A DNA stretch of 64,000 nt from NCBI GenBank assembly GCA_963920635.1, contig OY987305.1:12625153-12689152 (forward strand), in the 5' to 3' direction. Source of the DNA: Pseudeuparius sepicola. Taxonomy: Eukaryota > Arthropoda > Insecta > Coleoptera > Anthribidae. A model generated the notes under the pieces. The model was given only the letters and a program-made list of their open reading frames with translations. It ran no database searches and was not told where the DNA came from. Positions 22,643 through 33,690 of the stretch are shown here, in pieces (position 1 is the first letter of the stretch; every line of letters begins with the position of its first letter). The translations under genes and the position numbers were made by a program.

Positions 22643-22720
22643 TGAGGAAATGCTCAAAAAGTTAATCTTTAACCTAAACCCCCCATGGAAAACCCCTAGC
22701 TACGGCCCTGCACACTGTAT

Positions 22721-23763
22721 ATGTTTGAGTTACATCTATTTACAAAATAACCTAAATGGTAAGTATAAAAAAAACTGGAAACCTGGAATGTACCAATAAT
22801 AACATCTTTTTAAAATCATATGAAACAAAACAAGTTGCCTTTGGCAATGTTCTATTATTCCTATTATATATTGTATAAACTATACATAGTTTAGTTGTTT
22901 GGCTTCCGTGAAAAAATGTCGATATAGCTACTTTGTTTTTGATATTAATCATAACACGTAAGTAGCTAATAATTTTCGAGTTCACAGTAGATACAAAAAG
23001 CGTCTCCATATATTGAGTATTGAGCAAACCAGATTTATTATGTAGGGGAGAACGTAACAAAAAAGGACCACCAGAAGCAAAGCCACAGACCACAGATTCA
23101 TTCTACATTAATTAACAATTATGAATGGGCAAAGTTGGGTGTTTTTTAAATGAAAATATCATAAATACGACTACAGATTTATTAACATACTTGTAATTTA
23201 TATAGTATATCGATTTAATGTTCATGTTCGTAAAGTGTAAATAACACTGTATATTTTACACCGGCTAAGTTATGTACATCCGGTGTAAAGATGGCGAGTA
23301 CACAAAATTGCACGAGGCTCCTTTGCACATAGAAAAGCTTTCAGTAGTTATAGCGGTTACAGCGTTACAGCGTATTATCTTGAAAGACACGACAAAATAT
23401 ATGCCTAAAAAGTCGATAATTTGAAACTCTCACCCACGGGGCTATAGATAATTTAGCACTAGCAGATATACTTAGATGTCCCTTTCTAAGGTGTCCCCGG
23501 TTTTTGTATACGACCGTTGATATTTTGTAGAAAAGGTCATTTTAGGGCAAAAAGCTCCTATAAACATTCGTGTATGAACCCTTAAATTTCAACATACAGA
23601 GCGTTTAGAAACTAATTATTTTCATACATATGGTATTTTTATCTCTGGAGATATCGACTTGCCGGCAAGGCCCATAGTTACCCGGAAGATCTGTCAATTT
23701 AGATTCACCAGTGGCAGTTTTTTAAACATAATTTCTACGCCTACGGCTTTTGGAAAAGTTCAG
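22721..23763. other. No gene recognised
   Basis: A 113-codon minus-strand frame (22752-23093) resembles nothing known. Around 23600 the phrase AACATACAGAGCGTTTAGAA resembles a decayed transposon terminus. Confidence 0.35.
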
Positions 23764-24562
23764 TTAATATTTAATTTTTTAATTGGGTTTTCGCCTCCAA
23801 ACTGATTAAAGGACAACTTTTTCAAGTTGCCTGAAAAATTCATAAATTCTTAAACCTTTCGCTACCATCGCCGTACATATACGACAGAAGGAAGCGTGCC
23901 ACCACACCCACTGTCGTATATATACGTTCAGTTCTATAATGGTCTAGACAACCGATGTCATATATATGCTATAGTATTTTTTTGCCATGCCTCCACACCC
24001 ACTGCCGTAAATATCCAAAACCATTAACGTGCATCCAGACCCAGTGCCTTACATATCCGGCACTGATAGAAAGCCTCCCACACGCAATGCCATATTAATG
24101 TCATTTAGCCAGTGCTTCTACTGGATAAAACCCTTACTCTCGCTGCGCTGCTGGAATTTCTTAAATCATGTTTCTAGCCTATTCTGTTGTTGAGCACTGC
24201 ATAAGTGTGGAGTTTCTTTGTTAAAAATATATGAATTGTTCAAAAAGATACAAACGAAAATAAAATATTATATTTAATAAGTATCAGCTGCACTTTGGTG
24301 ACACTATAAACGTTTGAAGCGGGTCGGTAGCGAAAGGGTTACAGTAAATGATCGAAACTTTGAACATTTAACTCAAAAAGTAACTTCAACAAATTTGTTT
24401 TCTGAGCTTTCGGAGAATAAATCTTCCACCTTTCTCAAAGATCATGTCACGTCAAAGTGAAATGACAGATTAATAAATGTCAAGTTAAAATGTCATGACA
24501 ACAGAAACAATAGCCTATTCGCCACCTGCGTCTGATAACAATATCAGATGCAGGTGGCTTAG
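23764..24562 (+). mobile_element. Penelope-like pseudo-LTR family, copy A (interrupted)
   Basis: Shares AATTGGGTTTTCGCCTCCAA, GGACAACTTTTTCAAGTTGC, TGTTTTCTGAGCTTTCGGAG and TGACAGATTAATAAATGTCA with copies B (26321), C (32568, 33505) and D (42661). It holds one arm and ends in a hairpin (CCACCTGCGTCTGATA / TATCAGATGCAGGTGG, 24523-24558). It is split at TTCTTAA|CAGTAAATG by the element at 23854-24338. The Penelope-like assignment rests on copy C, where the same sequence follows a GIY-YIG domain. Confidence 0.75.
23854..24338. mobile_element. TTAA-flanked element, piggyBac-like ends
   Basis: It sits exactly where the other copies of the host repeat read TTAACAG. The left flank is TTAA. The right flank is TTA followed by CAG, one base short of a second TTAA. 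The terminal repeats are ACCTTTCGCTACC and its mirror GGTAGCGAAAGGG. TTAA target duplications are characteristic of piggyBac elements. The interior holds degenerate repeats of a CCACACCCACTGCCGT motif (about 23900, 23990, 24030 and 24070). There is no transposase, so it is a MITE. Confidence 0.75.
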
Positions 24563-26320
24563 CACCAACAAAAAAAAATATATTTCCTATCCTACTACAT
24601 TTTCCAAAGAAGCTGAATTGTAAATAATTCTTCGGTAAATGAAATTTAACGTCTTATAGTATCAGTGAATGGCAATCCTTGCGCTACGTCGAGTTCCTTT
24701 TCAATTGATAATTTGCCCAGTTGCATTATTAAAAATAGAATGTAGTAGGAATATAAATTAAATAATCCCAATCACTCTACTGGTTTGGGATATTATTGAT
24801 CATTGGGCTCTAAAAGTCATTACAGAACACTGGTTACTCTACAGGAGACAGAATTATATCTGCTAATTAAGAATATAACAAAATGACTGTAATGGATGTA
24901 GTGAGTTTGTCTCTATTTCATTATAAAACTTTTGCTAGTAATTAAACTCACTGTATCCAATTCATCATGATTAATACTACAATAAAAGAAAAGCTCCTGT
25001 AACCAGCTCAATTAATAATATATGACTGGTCGCCTTAAGTTATGGAGTGCTGCATTCCATGAAGTAGGTACCTACATGGAAATACAGGATCGAACGAAAG
25101 AATCCCATCTCGCCAACATCACAAAATGCTGGCTGTTGTTTGCCAACTTTTATCGTTCGAAGTGTGCACTCATTTAATTAGAAGCTGTTAACAATTTTAT
25201 TATTTATCTTACGTTATTTGTTCCCGATATAATAATCATATTTTCCAATGCGGAAAACTTCACGTCTGGTTTCTAGTTATATTTAAGTAATTTGACAGGT
25301 AGCTTGGCTTCAGTCTAGTTATTTCTGTAGTTATTAAAAGTAAATCTGCACTAATCATAGTTCAGGTTTTGATGAGCAGGTACCTATAAGAGGTAGTTCT
25401 GTTCTAATATTTCATTACCCACTTATTATGTATTACATGATCGGCCACTTTTCTCAGCTGATAAGTTGCAAGACGATGTCGTGTAGGGTGTAACTTTATT
25501 GTTATTAATATTACCATCTTAAATTTTATTCATTAAATTGAAAAAACAGGAGATATAAATAACATATTCTACCTAATTATATGGAGTAAGTAAAAGGTCT
25601 GTAATAAGCCCATTTATTTAGTCGTTTTATATTCGCGCATATTCTTCATATTTATTTAATGGCCGTTGTACATGAAGAAGTTATTTAAATAATCAGCAAA
25701 TCAATTTTAATTTATTTAAAATAGCAGCTAATTAATAATATTCTAAAATCGTTAGCACGAAGGATCCAATTGAAAAAATAACAAGAGTAATAAAGTTTAT
25801 AAATGACACTATACCAGAATACGAATTTTCCCTTTTTTTCTTTTTAAATACACTAACTTACAAAAAAGTTCTGTAAAAAAGAGGAATAGGTGTTTCGATT
25901 TTCTACCCTTATGATGCGTAGGGTGCAAAAAGTAATTCTACCGTGTAAAGCGTCTTCGAACTTGATGATAACGTAGGCCCTACGCTAAAATTCAAGTTTC
26001 TAGATTTAACTGTTTTTGAGGAAAAAATTCGAAATCAAATTTTTTCTCCCCCTTAAGGCTGGAATAACTTTGTAGGGGAGCCTTAAATCGAAAAATTTTA
26101 CATTAAAACCCTATTGAAAACCACCTGTAGAACACTTTCTCCAAATATCTGGACATCATTATGGAACACCTTCTACAAACTAAGGCTTTTACTAGACTGG
26201 TCATATTGTTCTCTCTCGGCAATAAGCAGGCACCTCATAATATTTGTCGTTAGTAAAGCCTGTAACAAAGTATAAGTATTATTTTATTAGGCAACTTTTC
26301 AAACGAAAACTAAATAACAA
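24563..26320. other. No gene recognised
   Basis: AT-rich, no ORF of note. The stretch 25860-26270 (TTTTTGAGGAAAAAATTCGA, CCCCCTTAAGGCTGGAATAA) has transposon-interior flavour but no second copy here. Confidence 0.4.
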
Positions 26321-26727
26321 ATATTTTCTAAAATTTATTTGTGGCGTAAACAGATCCATTGAATTTTAATTGGGTTTTTCGCCACCAAACTGGTTAAAAG
26401 ACAACTTTTTCAAGCCTTTCTCAAAGATCATGTCACGTCAAAGTGAAATGACAGATTAATAAATTTCAGGTTAAAATGTCATGACAGGTGGCTAGGCTAT
26501 TGTTTCTGTTGTCATGACATTTCACTTTGACGTGACATGATCATCTAGGAAGATATATTCTCCGAAACCTCAGGAAACAAATTTGTTAAAGATATTTTTT
26601 GAGTTACAAGTTCAAAGTTTAGTTCATTTACTGTTAAGAATTTATTAATTTTCCAGGCAATTTAAAAAGTTGTCTTTTAATCAGTTAGGTTGCGAAAAAC
26701 CCAGTTAAAATTCAATGGATCTAAATA
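26321..26727. mobile_element. Penelope-like pseudo-LTR family, copy B (palindromic)
   Basis: Two inverted arms: AGATCCATTGAATTTTAATT then GGGTTTTTCGCCACCAAACTG on the left, and CAGTTAAAATTCAATGGATC on the right. They meet at ATGTCATGACAGGTGGCTAG / TTGTCATGACATTTCACTTT. The left arm has lost about 130 bases after ACTTTTTCAAG. No coding core. Confidence 0.8.
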
Positions 26728-27795
26728 ACAAATGTTACAATCTTTTTGAGTATGCGCTGCCATAACTCTTTATGAAGTTACTCTCAATGAAATGTTTACT
26801 GCAAATGCGAGCAGGTTCTTAAAGAAGGCATATTTTTTTTGTTTTATTGCTACAATCATCTTATCTGTTGGAAAACTTTAAAGACAAAAAATGCCCAAAA
26901 CTTTGAATTTTCAAAAAATCTGGTTGACCCTCAAAATGACCTTGCCATTCGATGTAGTTTGTCTTTCAAGACTTTTATTTCTTGGCTAGAACAAAACTTT
27001 TTGAAAACTAGTATCGCGATATTTTTAAAATTCCAAACATCTAGCCCACTCTGGACATGTAGGTATTGAGGCTTGAGAAAGAAATACATACCTTCATCTT
27101 CGAATCTGCTGTATTGCAAAATTGACTGTAAATTTCGATTTTATTTAATTATAATTACAGATTTAATACCTCTAGCAGCACTTCCTATGAAAGAAGTATG
27201 TACATGATCTGTGCGAAAGGTTCGTACTTTCTCATGGGATTTATAAGTATCTAATGAATATTAATTAACGTACCTATACAAAAAAATGCTGTTGAGAAAT
27301 TAATAAAATCAAAATCTCGTAAAAAAAGTAGGAACAATAGACACATTTTATGTACGTCATCATGAACCTATATAATTAATGGTGAAAATTTCTTTGGATG
27401 GCAAGATGTCGCACTTTGAGCTTGAAGCTCAGGATATATGAAAATGTTTTTATGACTTCCAGAAGTAATCGTTTCGTTGCACTGGACGTAGTTCGATTGT
27501 ATATTAATATATCCCGTATTTTAACTGTTGAGCATGTAACATTAAGAATGGCACTCGAATCACTACATCTTACTAAGATATTTAATGTCCGTGAATACTC
27601 TTGCCATTACCCTACAATCGTAATTTTAATACTCGTATAAAATTGCTATATAAATGTTAATTCAATAGACATAATGTTTCATCTTACATATTATCGTTAT
27701 TTCAAAACAAATTTATAATGTCTCCATTAGAGTATTATTTATTGCGTATGTATGATTTCCTTCAAAGCCGGTAGCATAGCTATAGGCAACATAGA
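26728..27795. other. No gene recognised
   Basis: Frames of 62-80 codons (26839 +, 26931 -, 27398 +) overlap on opposite strands and resemble nothing. Confidence 0.35.
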
Positions 27796-27965
27796 TTCCT
27801 GGGGTTCTGACAGTTTGAAGGGACAACAAGGCCGCAAATAGCAGTGAAGATGAAATAATAGTAATTGCCACTTCCCACTCCCCTGCACAAGCATGTGGCT
27901 ACTCTGAGGTACCTATATTAGTTTGAAGTATTTTGATGGTGAGAATTATTATTATTTATTATTAC
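27796..27965 (+). mobile_element. SINE-like element, copy 2 (diverged)
   Basis: Shares GCCGCAAATAGCAGTGAAGA, AATAGTAATTGCCAC, CCTGCACAAGCATG and the 3' end GATGGTGAGAATTATTATTA with the element at 14618-14800. It is the most diverged of the four copies. Upstream, GGTAGCATAGCTATAGG and GGTTCTGAC faintly recall tRNA-type A and B boxes, not enough to call a tRNA-derived head. Confidence 0.6.
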
Positions 27966-29160
27966 TTTCTGAATTTTGTCTGGGTTTCTGAAACTCGATA
28001 TTGTATTTGTTTTTGAGAATATTGTTCATTTCAGTAACCATAAATTTCAGTTATGAATTATGCATCATTGTGGTACCTTACTACTCTTAATCTGCATGCA
28101 ATCGTATTTCATTCATATTTTAAGGTCAGTGGTACTCATCGACACTGTCTTTTGCCAGTGACCTCACTGACCCATTGCTTCCATATCATAACCGTTTGAC
28201 ATTTTAGTGTCAATTTATGAAACGGCTTATTTCACGAAACAAGCTATAATAAAAACCATTCTGATTGTACTCGGACACATAATTGCTGACAATATTATTT
28301 TTTAATGACTGCGTCCAGCTGTATGACACAATTTCTGCTGTAAACGCAAAAGGCGGATAAATGCGAGCTACATAATGTGCCAGTTTTGCGAAATATGCTC
28401 AGTTCCGTGTTGGGCTGTTTATCAAATATTCCGACGTGTGCAAATATGCACTAGATGAGATTATGTGATGTGTTTCGTGAAACTTTATATCTAGCTATAG
28501 AGCTGTACAATTTTGTATCGAAGTATACCTACCCACGTTTTCTTTCTTCCAACTGAAAATTAGTAATAATTGAAACCACAAACTGTTCAGTTGTACTCAA
28601 GACTGCGTGTACCAAATTTGCTCAAACTTTGTGATATTTATGATATTCTTTGTAGAAACAATTACATCATTATACCCAGAAATAAACAACAATATTTTAA
28701 GGTTCTTGGTCATTGCGCGAATGTTCCTTCTGAAGGTATATTTCATTTTATATCAACATTAAAAATATTTTGTATAAATAATTTTATTCTCGGCTATTTT
28801 AGAAATGACGCCGCTATGCAAAATTATCCGCTCACCCGTAAGATAAAGTTTTATAGCCTACTTTGGGCTAATCAATACCGTGAACAGCTGTCCAGCGGTA
28901 TGGCTGAAGGTCAAGGGTCACACACAATGCAAGGTCAAACTTTGCATATTTTGAGGGAACTCTGCGTGGAATCTTGGCACATTACCTGGCAATTTCAACT
29001 CCAACGTAAAATAACAAAAAGGGATTAACGATATTTTATACCTACCATATCATGAGAACACATGGCATTTTAAATTTACTTTCGATTTAAAAAAAACATT
29101 TTATGAACATTTTAACTGATGAGTTATACACTAACTGAAAGTTAAAGCAGTCTCTTTTTT
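27966..29160. other. No supported gene; one 152-codon frame
   Basis: The frame 28570-29028 (+) is the longest in the window, but it opens without an ATG (first ATG near 28816) and its peptide matches no family I know. The last 70 codons (e.g. FYSLLWANQYREQLSSG) are compositionally plausible as coding. No splice sites clearly frame it. Confidence 0.2.
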
Positions 29161-29380
29161 ATATACAGGGTGGCCCATTTGAAATGGAAGCACACCGAAT
29201 TTTGTTATTTTTCATCCGATTTTAGCGGGATTTTTATCACAAAAATTGTATTTCGTTGCAAAATTTCAGGCTTTATCTCAATTTTCAAGGCCTACTACGT
29301 TTTTTTCGTAAAAAAATACGAAAATCATTTAGCGATTTTTTTTGCCTCAAAACTATGTACCTAAGTAATTGGATTCGGAC
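29161..29380 (+). mobile_element. Fragment with TACAGGGTGGCCCATTTG terminus
   Basis: ATACAGGGTGGCCCATTTGA at 29163 opens a non-coding stretch typical of these elements (TTTTTATCACAAAAATTGTA, AATTTTCAAGGCCTAC). The mirrored right end is absent, so it is a truncated copy. Confidence 0.5.
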
Positions 29381-31261
29381 GAAAAATAAAATTTTTATTT
29401 AAATAATTTAAATAGGTCACTCTGCGAGTAATTTGACCAACTGTTGTCAAATGGTTATTATTATATTTTTTCTTAGTACAGATTTTACATGTGGGGTGTG
29501 GGACATCAACAAGAGATAAAGTGACGAACTCAGACAATTAATAAATATAGACTAACCTTAAGGCTGCTTTGTAACCACAGCCAACATAAAAGATGCATAC
29601 ACAAAACACAAAACAAAAACAACTAATTTGACACTTAAGCCTGCATCATAATGATAAGCAGAGGTTGCGTTTCCTATGCCACAAATCGAACACTTTAGTC
29701 TTCCCATCGTTCTTAAGACTAGACTAATTCACTAATTACTAACTTAACTATATGTCTTTTGTCCAAATACCCAAAAATCTCCTCACAAAAATAATAACGC
29801 AAAAGTAAACACTCGAAACACATCAACACAAACCAGCGAAATCTCATCGAACTCTGGATCAGCTGTTGGAGCATAATAAAGCTCGTGCAACGTTGCCACG
29901 TAAGCAAGAATAAGCAATTTATTAAGACAATTATTTATAAATCAAGTAGGATCAGTAAATTCACAAAATTAGTAAAATTTATTGTTAAATGATAACTGTA
30001 AAATTTTTTTTACTATATGTAGTTTGTAGATATCAACTAATTGTTCCAAATTGATGTTTTTTAACGTTGGTTATACATTTATTTCGTAAGTACAAGATAA
30101 ATTTAGGAATAAGTTTGGCAATGGTGCAATAATTGCATTGTTTTGTTTTAGATTTCTATTAATAACTCAGACAAATAATGTTACTAAACAATTTTATCTT
30201 GGCAGGGTCTGTATTGTATTCAATTATTAGTCTATTTTTATTATTTGTCTGAGGTGACGAACTCAGACAAATAATAAATACTGACGAACTATTAGATATC
30301 AACAAGCGATTAAGAGCCGAACTTTCAATATCAACAAGCGATAAGGAGGCAAATCAAAGAGATCAAAGTGAATACCAATATTTATTTGTATTAATTTGGC
30401 ACATTACTGGTGGCGATGATTTTATTGTTATCTACGAGAAAATAATCTCATAATAAAAAATCTATCCCGAATCCAGTGTGACCTTTAAGTTAAGATGTGA
30501 TCTAGTATATATATAGCCTTTAAAAAAGATTTTTGGATAATCATGCATTTCGAATCTCAAATCATCAGCAATAACATAACTGCTTTACTGTATGCCACCC
30601 AAAAAAATATATGAAACATACAAGTCCAATTTTACAGTTAATTTGGAATATCTTATAGGAAACGATTTTTCATTCGGTGCCATTATAACTGCATTTTTGG
30701 AATGCCTGTAAACGTTAATATTTTACCTGTGGATGTGCGCGCGACGTTGCACATTGCTTTGGAGTAGCATTATGTTGACCTCAAAAATGTCGTGTAACTC
30801 TAGTAGATGCTATCGGGTTTTATGTCTCAAATTACGAGAAGTGTGTAAACGCTCTTACTGCTACGATAGTAATGTTGTGTGTGCGTCTGACCCTTGGGTA
30901 ACAAGTTCTGTTATTATAAAAACTAAAACAGTGTTTTCTGGAATTTATGAAATTATTTCGTCCGCTGTTCTTAGAAGAGAGTGTCATTATTGTGTGAAAC
31001 GACACTTTCGAGTGGGAATGTTCAGAGTGCGTAGTCGTCTTTTTTCTCAACCATGAAGTTTGTTTGGTTTTATTTTGAATAAAATGTTTATCTTATAACT
31101 TTAACCAATGTGAATAATCTTCATAATGCGTTTACAAAAATATTTCTTTACTCCCTTCAACGTTAACAATAATTAAAAATTAGATTTTTCAGTTGGCCTT
31201 GGCGAGATGTGAGAACCACCCGTCAAACGTGGCCAGATATTCAAAACTTGCCAATAACAAC
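29381..31261. other. No gene recognised; short hairpins near 30.2 kb
   Basis: GACGAACTCAGACAATTAAT at 29523 recurs as GACGAACTCAGACAAATAAT at 30258. TTATTATTTGTCTGAG and CTCAGACAAATAATAA around 30238-30279 form a short hairpin. Plus- and minus-strand frames of 107 and 72 codons at 30733-31056 overlap and neither is convincing. Confidence 0.35.
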
Positions 31262-31695
31262 GCAATCTTTCAGTATAAGTTGATCAGGCTAATGTGCATA
31301 TTAATGAAGATCTTCAGCTTCTTTTGAAGGCGTCTGATAAGCATCAACTTACAGTGAATCCATCAAAGTCTAACGTTTTGGTGTACAAGCACAGGGATGA
31401 GGTGGAGGAAAGTCTAAGAATTCGGGTTAATGGGGATCAGCTGCCAAAATCACTAAAAACCTTGGGCTTATTTTGGACCCAGATTTTCGTTTTTCCAAAC
31501 ACATATCGGAGTGCATAAGAAAGGCTTTTGCCGTATTAAAAATGTTGTATCCGCATAGCCATGTCTTGTCCCAAGGACTAAAAATTATGCTTATTGACAG
31601 TTTGGTGCTCAGTCAATTTAGTTACTGTGACTCGGTTTATAGACCGAGATCGAGACAGAATTCAAATGGTGCAAAAGGCATGTTTGAGATATATC
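31262..31695 (+). pseudogene. LINE reverse transcriptase fragment (jockey/CR1-like), 5' piece
   Basis: Translation gives NEDLQLLLKASDKHQ, LTVNPSKSNVLVY, then after a frameshift near 31473 LDPDFRFSKHISECIRKAFA and LIDSLVLSQFSYCDSV. This is the end of the RT palm and the thumb of jockey/CR1-type LINEs (the NPSKS, LG..LD..L.F..HI and Y....W-type blocks). The catalytic ADD region is lost upstream. Reading breaks at 31696, where a foldback element has inserted, and resumes at 32414. Confidence 0.85.
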
Positions 31696-32412
31696 TACAG
31701 GGTGTAAATGAATAAGTGCGAAAAAATTCAAGTGGTGAATCTTTGAGTGATTCTAAGACGAAAAGTTTATATAAACTTAGGTCCGGTAATGCTTCCTTTT
31801 TAAGATACAGGGTGTCAAACTCTTCTTAAAAAATCGCTTTTTGGTAAATATCTTAATAATCCTTTAGCCGATTTTGTTGAAATTTGGCAGTGTTATTTAT
31901 GGTAGAAAGAGGCTAATTTAGCCCCTACTAGATTAAAATTAATAAATACAGTGGCGTCCCGAGGGCACCTTAACCAATAATTTTGTAAAAAAATGTGCGC
32001 CACTGACTTTTTTAAAACTTTTTTTCGCATTCAGCAACTAAAAATACAACTTTTTTGTCTCTTGAATTATTCTCGTATCTCGCTTCGTTTTTGAGAAAAA
32101 ATAAATAAAAATCACTTTATTGCATGTCTCCGGGACAACATAATAAAAAATTAAAACTACCAATTAACAAAAACTAGGGTATACCCGATATTTTTTCCAT
32201 ATTAAGAGTTTATTCTAGTCTTAAAAATTGCTATAAACGTTAATGCTAGCTATAAAAAATTTTTGTTTTATTATAATAATTATTAAAAAATGTTTGACAC
32301 CCTGTATTTTGAAAACGAAGCATTAGCGGACCTATGTTTATATAGACATTTGGTCTTAGATCTCAAAGATTCACCCCTTGAATTTTTTCGCACTTTCATT
32401 TACATATTGTAT
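31696..32412. mobile_element. Foldback element inserted in the LINE
   Basis: The left end TACAGGGTGTAAATGAATAA with GTGCGAAAAAATTCAAG is mirrored at the right (CTTGAATTTTTTCGCACTTT then CATTTACATATTGTA). A second inner pair, TACAGGGTGTCAAACTCTTC (31807) and TTTGACACCCTGTATTTTGA (32291), marks an older nested element. The LINE reading frame resumes directly after it, so the insertion point is fixed to the base and the target is TA. Confidence 0.9.
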
Positions 32413-32466
32413 ATGGCGTCAGGAAGTACCATCCGGTGAGACTTGTTAATGCTAAATGGCTTAACA
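32413..32466 (+). pseudogene. LINE fragment, continuation after the foldback
   Basis: TATGGCGTCAGGAAGTACCA and the following bases read YGVRKYHPVRLVNAKWLNME. Joined to the KACLRYI that ends at 31694, this gives the continuous LINE block ...LRYIYGVRKYHPV. It runs into an (AAT)n tract at 32467. Confidence 0.85.
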
Positions 32467-32494
32467 TGGAAAATAATAATAATAATAATAATAT
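32467..32494 (+). repeat. (AAT)n microsatellite
   Basis: AATAATAATAATAATAATAA: about eight trinucleotide units directly after the LINE fragment. It may have arisen from a LINE-type tail or by slippage. Confidence 0.85.
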
Positions 32495-32567
32495 TTATTT
32501 AATCCGCATTGTTTACATTAATTATAATAGTATTTTATGAATTTTAAATAAATATATAATAATCCAT

Positions 32568-32765
32568 TGAATTTTAATTGGGTTTTTCGACACCAAACTG
32601 GTTAAAAGACAACTTTTTCAAGTTGCCTGGAAAATTAATAAATTTTTAACAGTAAATGAACCAAACTTTGAACTTGTAACTCAAAAAAATATCTTCGACA
32701 AATTTGTTTCCTGAACTTTCGGACAATAAATCATTAGAAACAATAGCCTAGCCACCTGCCTGATA
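32568..32765 (-). mobile_element. Penelope-like pseudo-LTR, copy C left arm
   Basis: The same repeat as copies A, B and D: CATTGAATTTTAATTGGGTT, ACAACTTTTTCAAGTTGCCT, CCTGATATTGTACCCTGTGT. On the minus strand it directly follows the GIY-YIG coding remnant at 32785-33317, the expected position of a 3' pseudo-LTR of a Penelope-like element. Confidence 0.8.
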
Positions 32766-32784
32766 TTGTACCCTGTGTTCTATC

Positions 32785-33317
32785 TAATTATTTATACTAA
32801 CTTCTCTTTGAATAAGTGGCAATAATATTTTACTGAATTCCACTGAACATTCAGCAACACAGTTGTCTGTATTTCGTAGAATAAATGCTGATTCTTTAAT
32901 TTTTCGTCTATTTCCTACTTCTTCTTTTGGACCTATCCCACAAAATCTTATGATTGTTATTAAAAGAGTGTTCACATATTTTCGACTTCGAAATTTGATT
33001 TTGCCTGACATAATTTTTATGTTCTTTTAAACGAACGTTAAATGGTCTACAAGTCTCCCCTACATAGAACTATCCACATTCGCAAGGAATTTTATAAATG
33101 CAATTTTTTGAACTTTGTACCTTGTACCTCATTAAATGGTTTCGTTTTAACTAGCATCGATCTTAATGTATTTTTGGTTTTAAATACTGTTCTGACATTA
33201 AAACGATTGCCTATGCGTTTTACCTTATCTGATAGTCCAGAAATATCAGGAATAATTAAATTTACTGGTCGGTCCACCAGATTTATTTCTATAATTCTAT
33301 TAACATTGTTATTTTGT
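32785..33317 (-). pseudogene. Penelope-like element: RT C-terminus plus GIY-YIG endonuclease
   Basis: On the minus strand, RPVNLIIPDISGLSDKVKR and FNVRTVFKTKNTLRSMLV match the RT-to-linker region of Penelope-like retroelements. After a +1 frameshift, YKIPCECG, an in-frame TAG, and FYVGETCRPFNVRLKEHK form the GIY-YIG nuclease core (FYVGET with the following R and H/E-type residues). CEHSFNNNHKILWDRSK is the downstream part. Another frameshift follows before the KEEVGNRRKIKESAFI tail. The 5' half of the RT is missing. At 33318 it abuts an inverted second copy. Confidence 0.88.
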
Positions 33318-33319
33318 TG

Positions 33320-33500
33320 GCTAAAAAAAATTATATCAGGAAAAATCAAATTTCGAAGTCGAAAATATGTGAAAACTCTTTTAATAACAATCATAGGTTT
33401 TTGTGGGATAGGTCCAAACCAATTCTCAAAGAAGAAGTAGGAAATAGACGAAAAGTTAAAGAATCAGCATTTATTGCCAGCAAAATAACAATGCTAATAG
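33320..33500 (+). pseudogene. Penelope-like GIY-YIG domain fragment, inverted partner
   Basis: Reads NYIRKNQISKSKICENSFNN, then FLWDRSKPILKEEVGNRRK and KESAFI, the same protein segment as in the minus-strand copy at 32785-33000 but on the plus strand. Here the WDRSK to KEEVGNRRK stretch is in one frame, so this copy shows the undamaged junction that is shifted in the other. It is followed in sense orientation by a pseudo-LTR. Confidence 0.85.
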
Positions 33501-33504
33501 AACT

Positions 33505-33690
33505 AGAGAAACAAATTTGTTGAAGATATTTGTTGAGTCACAAGTTCAAAGTTTAGTTCATTTACTGTTAAGAATTTATTAATTTTCCAGGCAACCTGAA
33601 AAAGTTGTCTTTTAACCAGTTTCGTGGCGAAAAACCCTATTAAAATTCAATGGATCTGTTTACGCCACAAATAAATTTTAGAAAATATTT
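33505..33690 (+). mobile_element. Penelope-like pseudo-LTR, copy C right arm
   Basis: AAACAAATTTGTTGAAGATA, CACAAGTTCAAAGTTTAGTT, CCAGGCAACCTGAAAAAGTT and TTCAATGGATCTGTTTACGC mirror the left arm at 32568-32765. The whole 32568-33690 structure is two 5'-truncated Penelope-like copies joined head to head. Confidence 0.8.

Larger units (their letters stand above)
19415..22710. mobile_element. hAT-like element with exact 8-bp target duplication
   Basis: The left end CAGGGCCGTATATAAGGGGG and right end CCCCTAGCTACGGCCCTG form hAT-style terminal repeats (CAGGGCCGTA). They are flanked on both sides by the identical 8-mer CACACTGT (19407-19414 and 22711-22718). Eight-bp duplications are the hallmark of hAT transposition. 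Removing the two foldbacks nested inside (19474-21070 and 21196-22642) leaves only about 250 bp, so the original insertion was a short non-autonomous element. The poly-G/poly-C tracts next to the ends are typical of this terminal type. Confidence 0.85.

Noticed and set aside
28570..29028. 152-codon open frame, longest in the window
   Set aside because: No ATG near its start, no recognised domain, and no clear splice framing; kept only as a note on the intergenic stretch.
30540..30590. Another hammerhead-like motif (minus strand GCTGATGA ... TTCGAAATGC)
   Set aside because: CTGATGA and GAAA are present but the bases between cannot form a stem II, so it fails the fold.
30733..31056. Overlapping plus and minus frames of 107 and 72 codons
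   Set aside because: Neither peptide resembles a family, and mutual overlap argues for chance.
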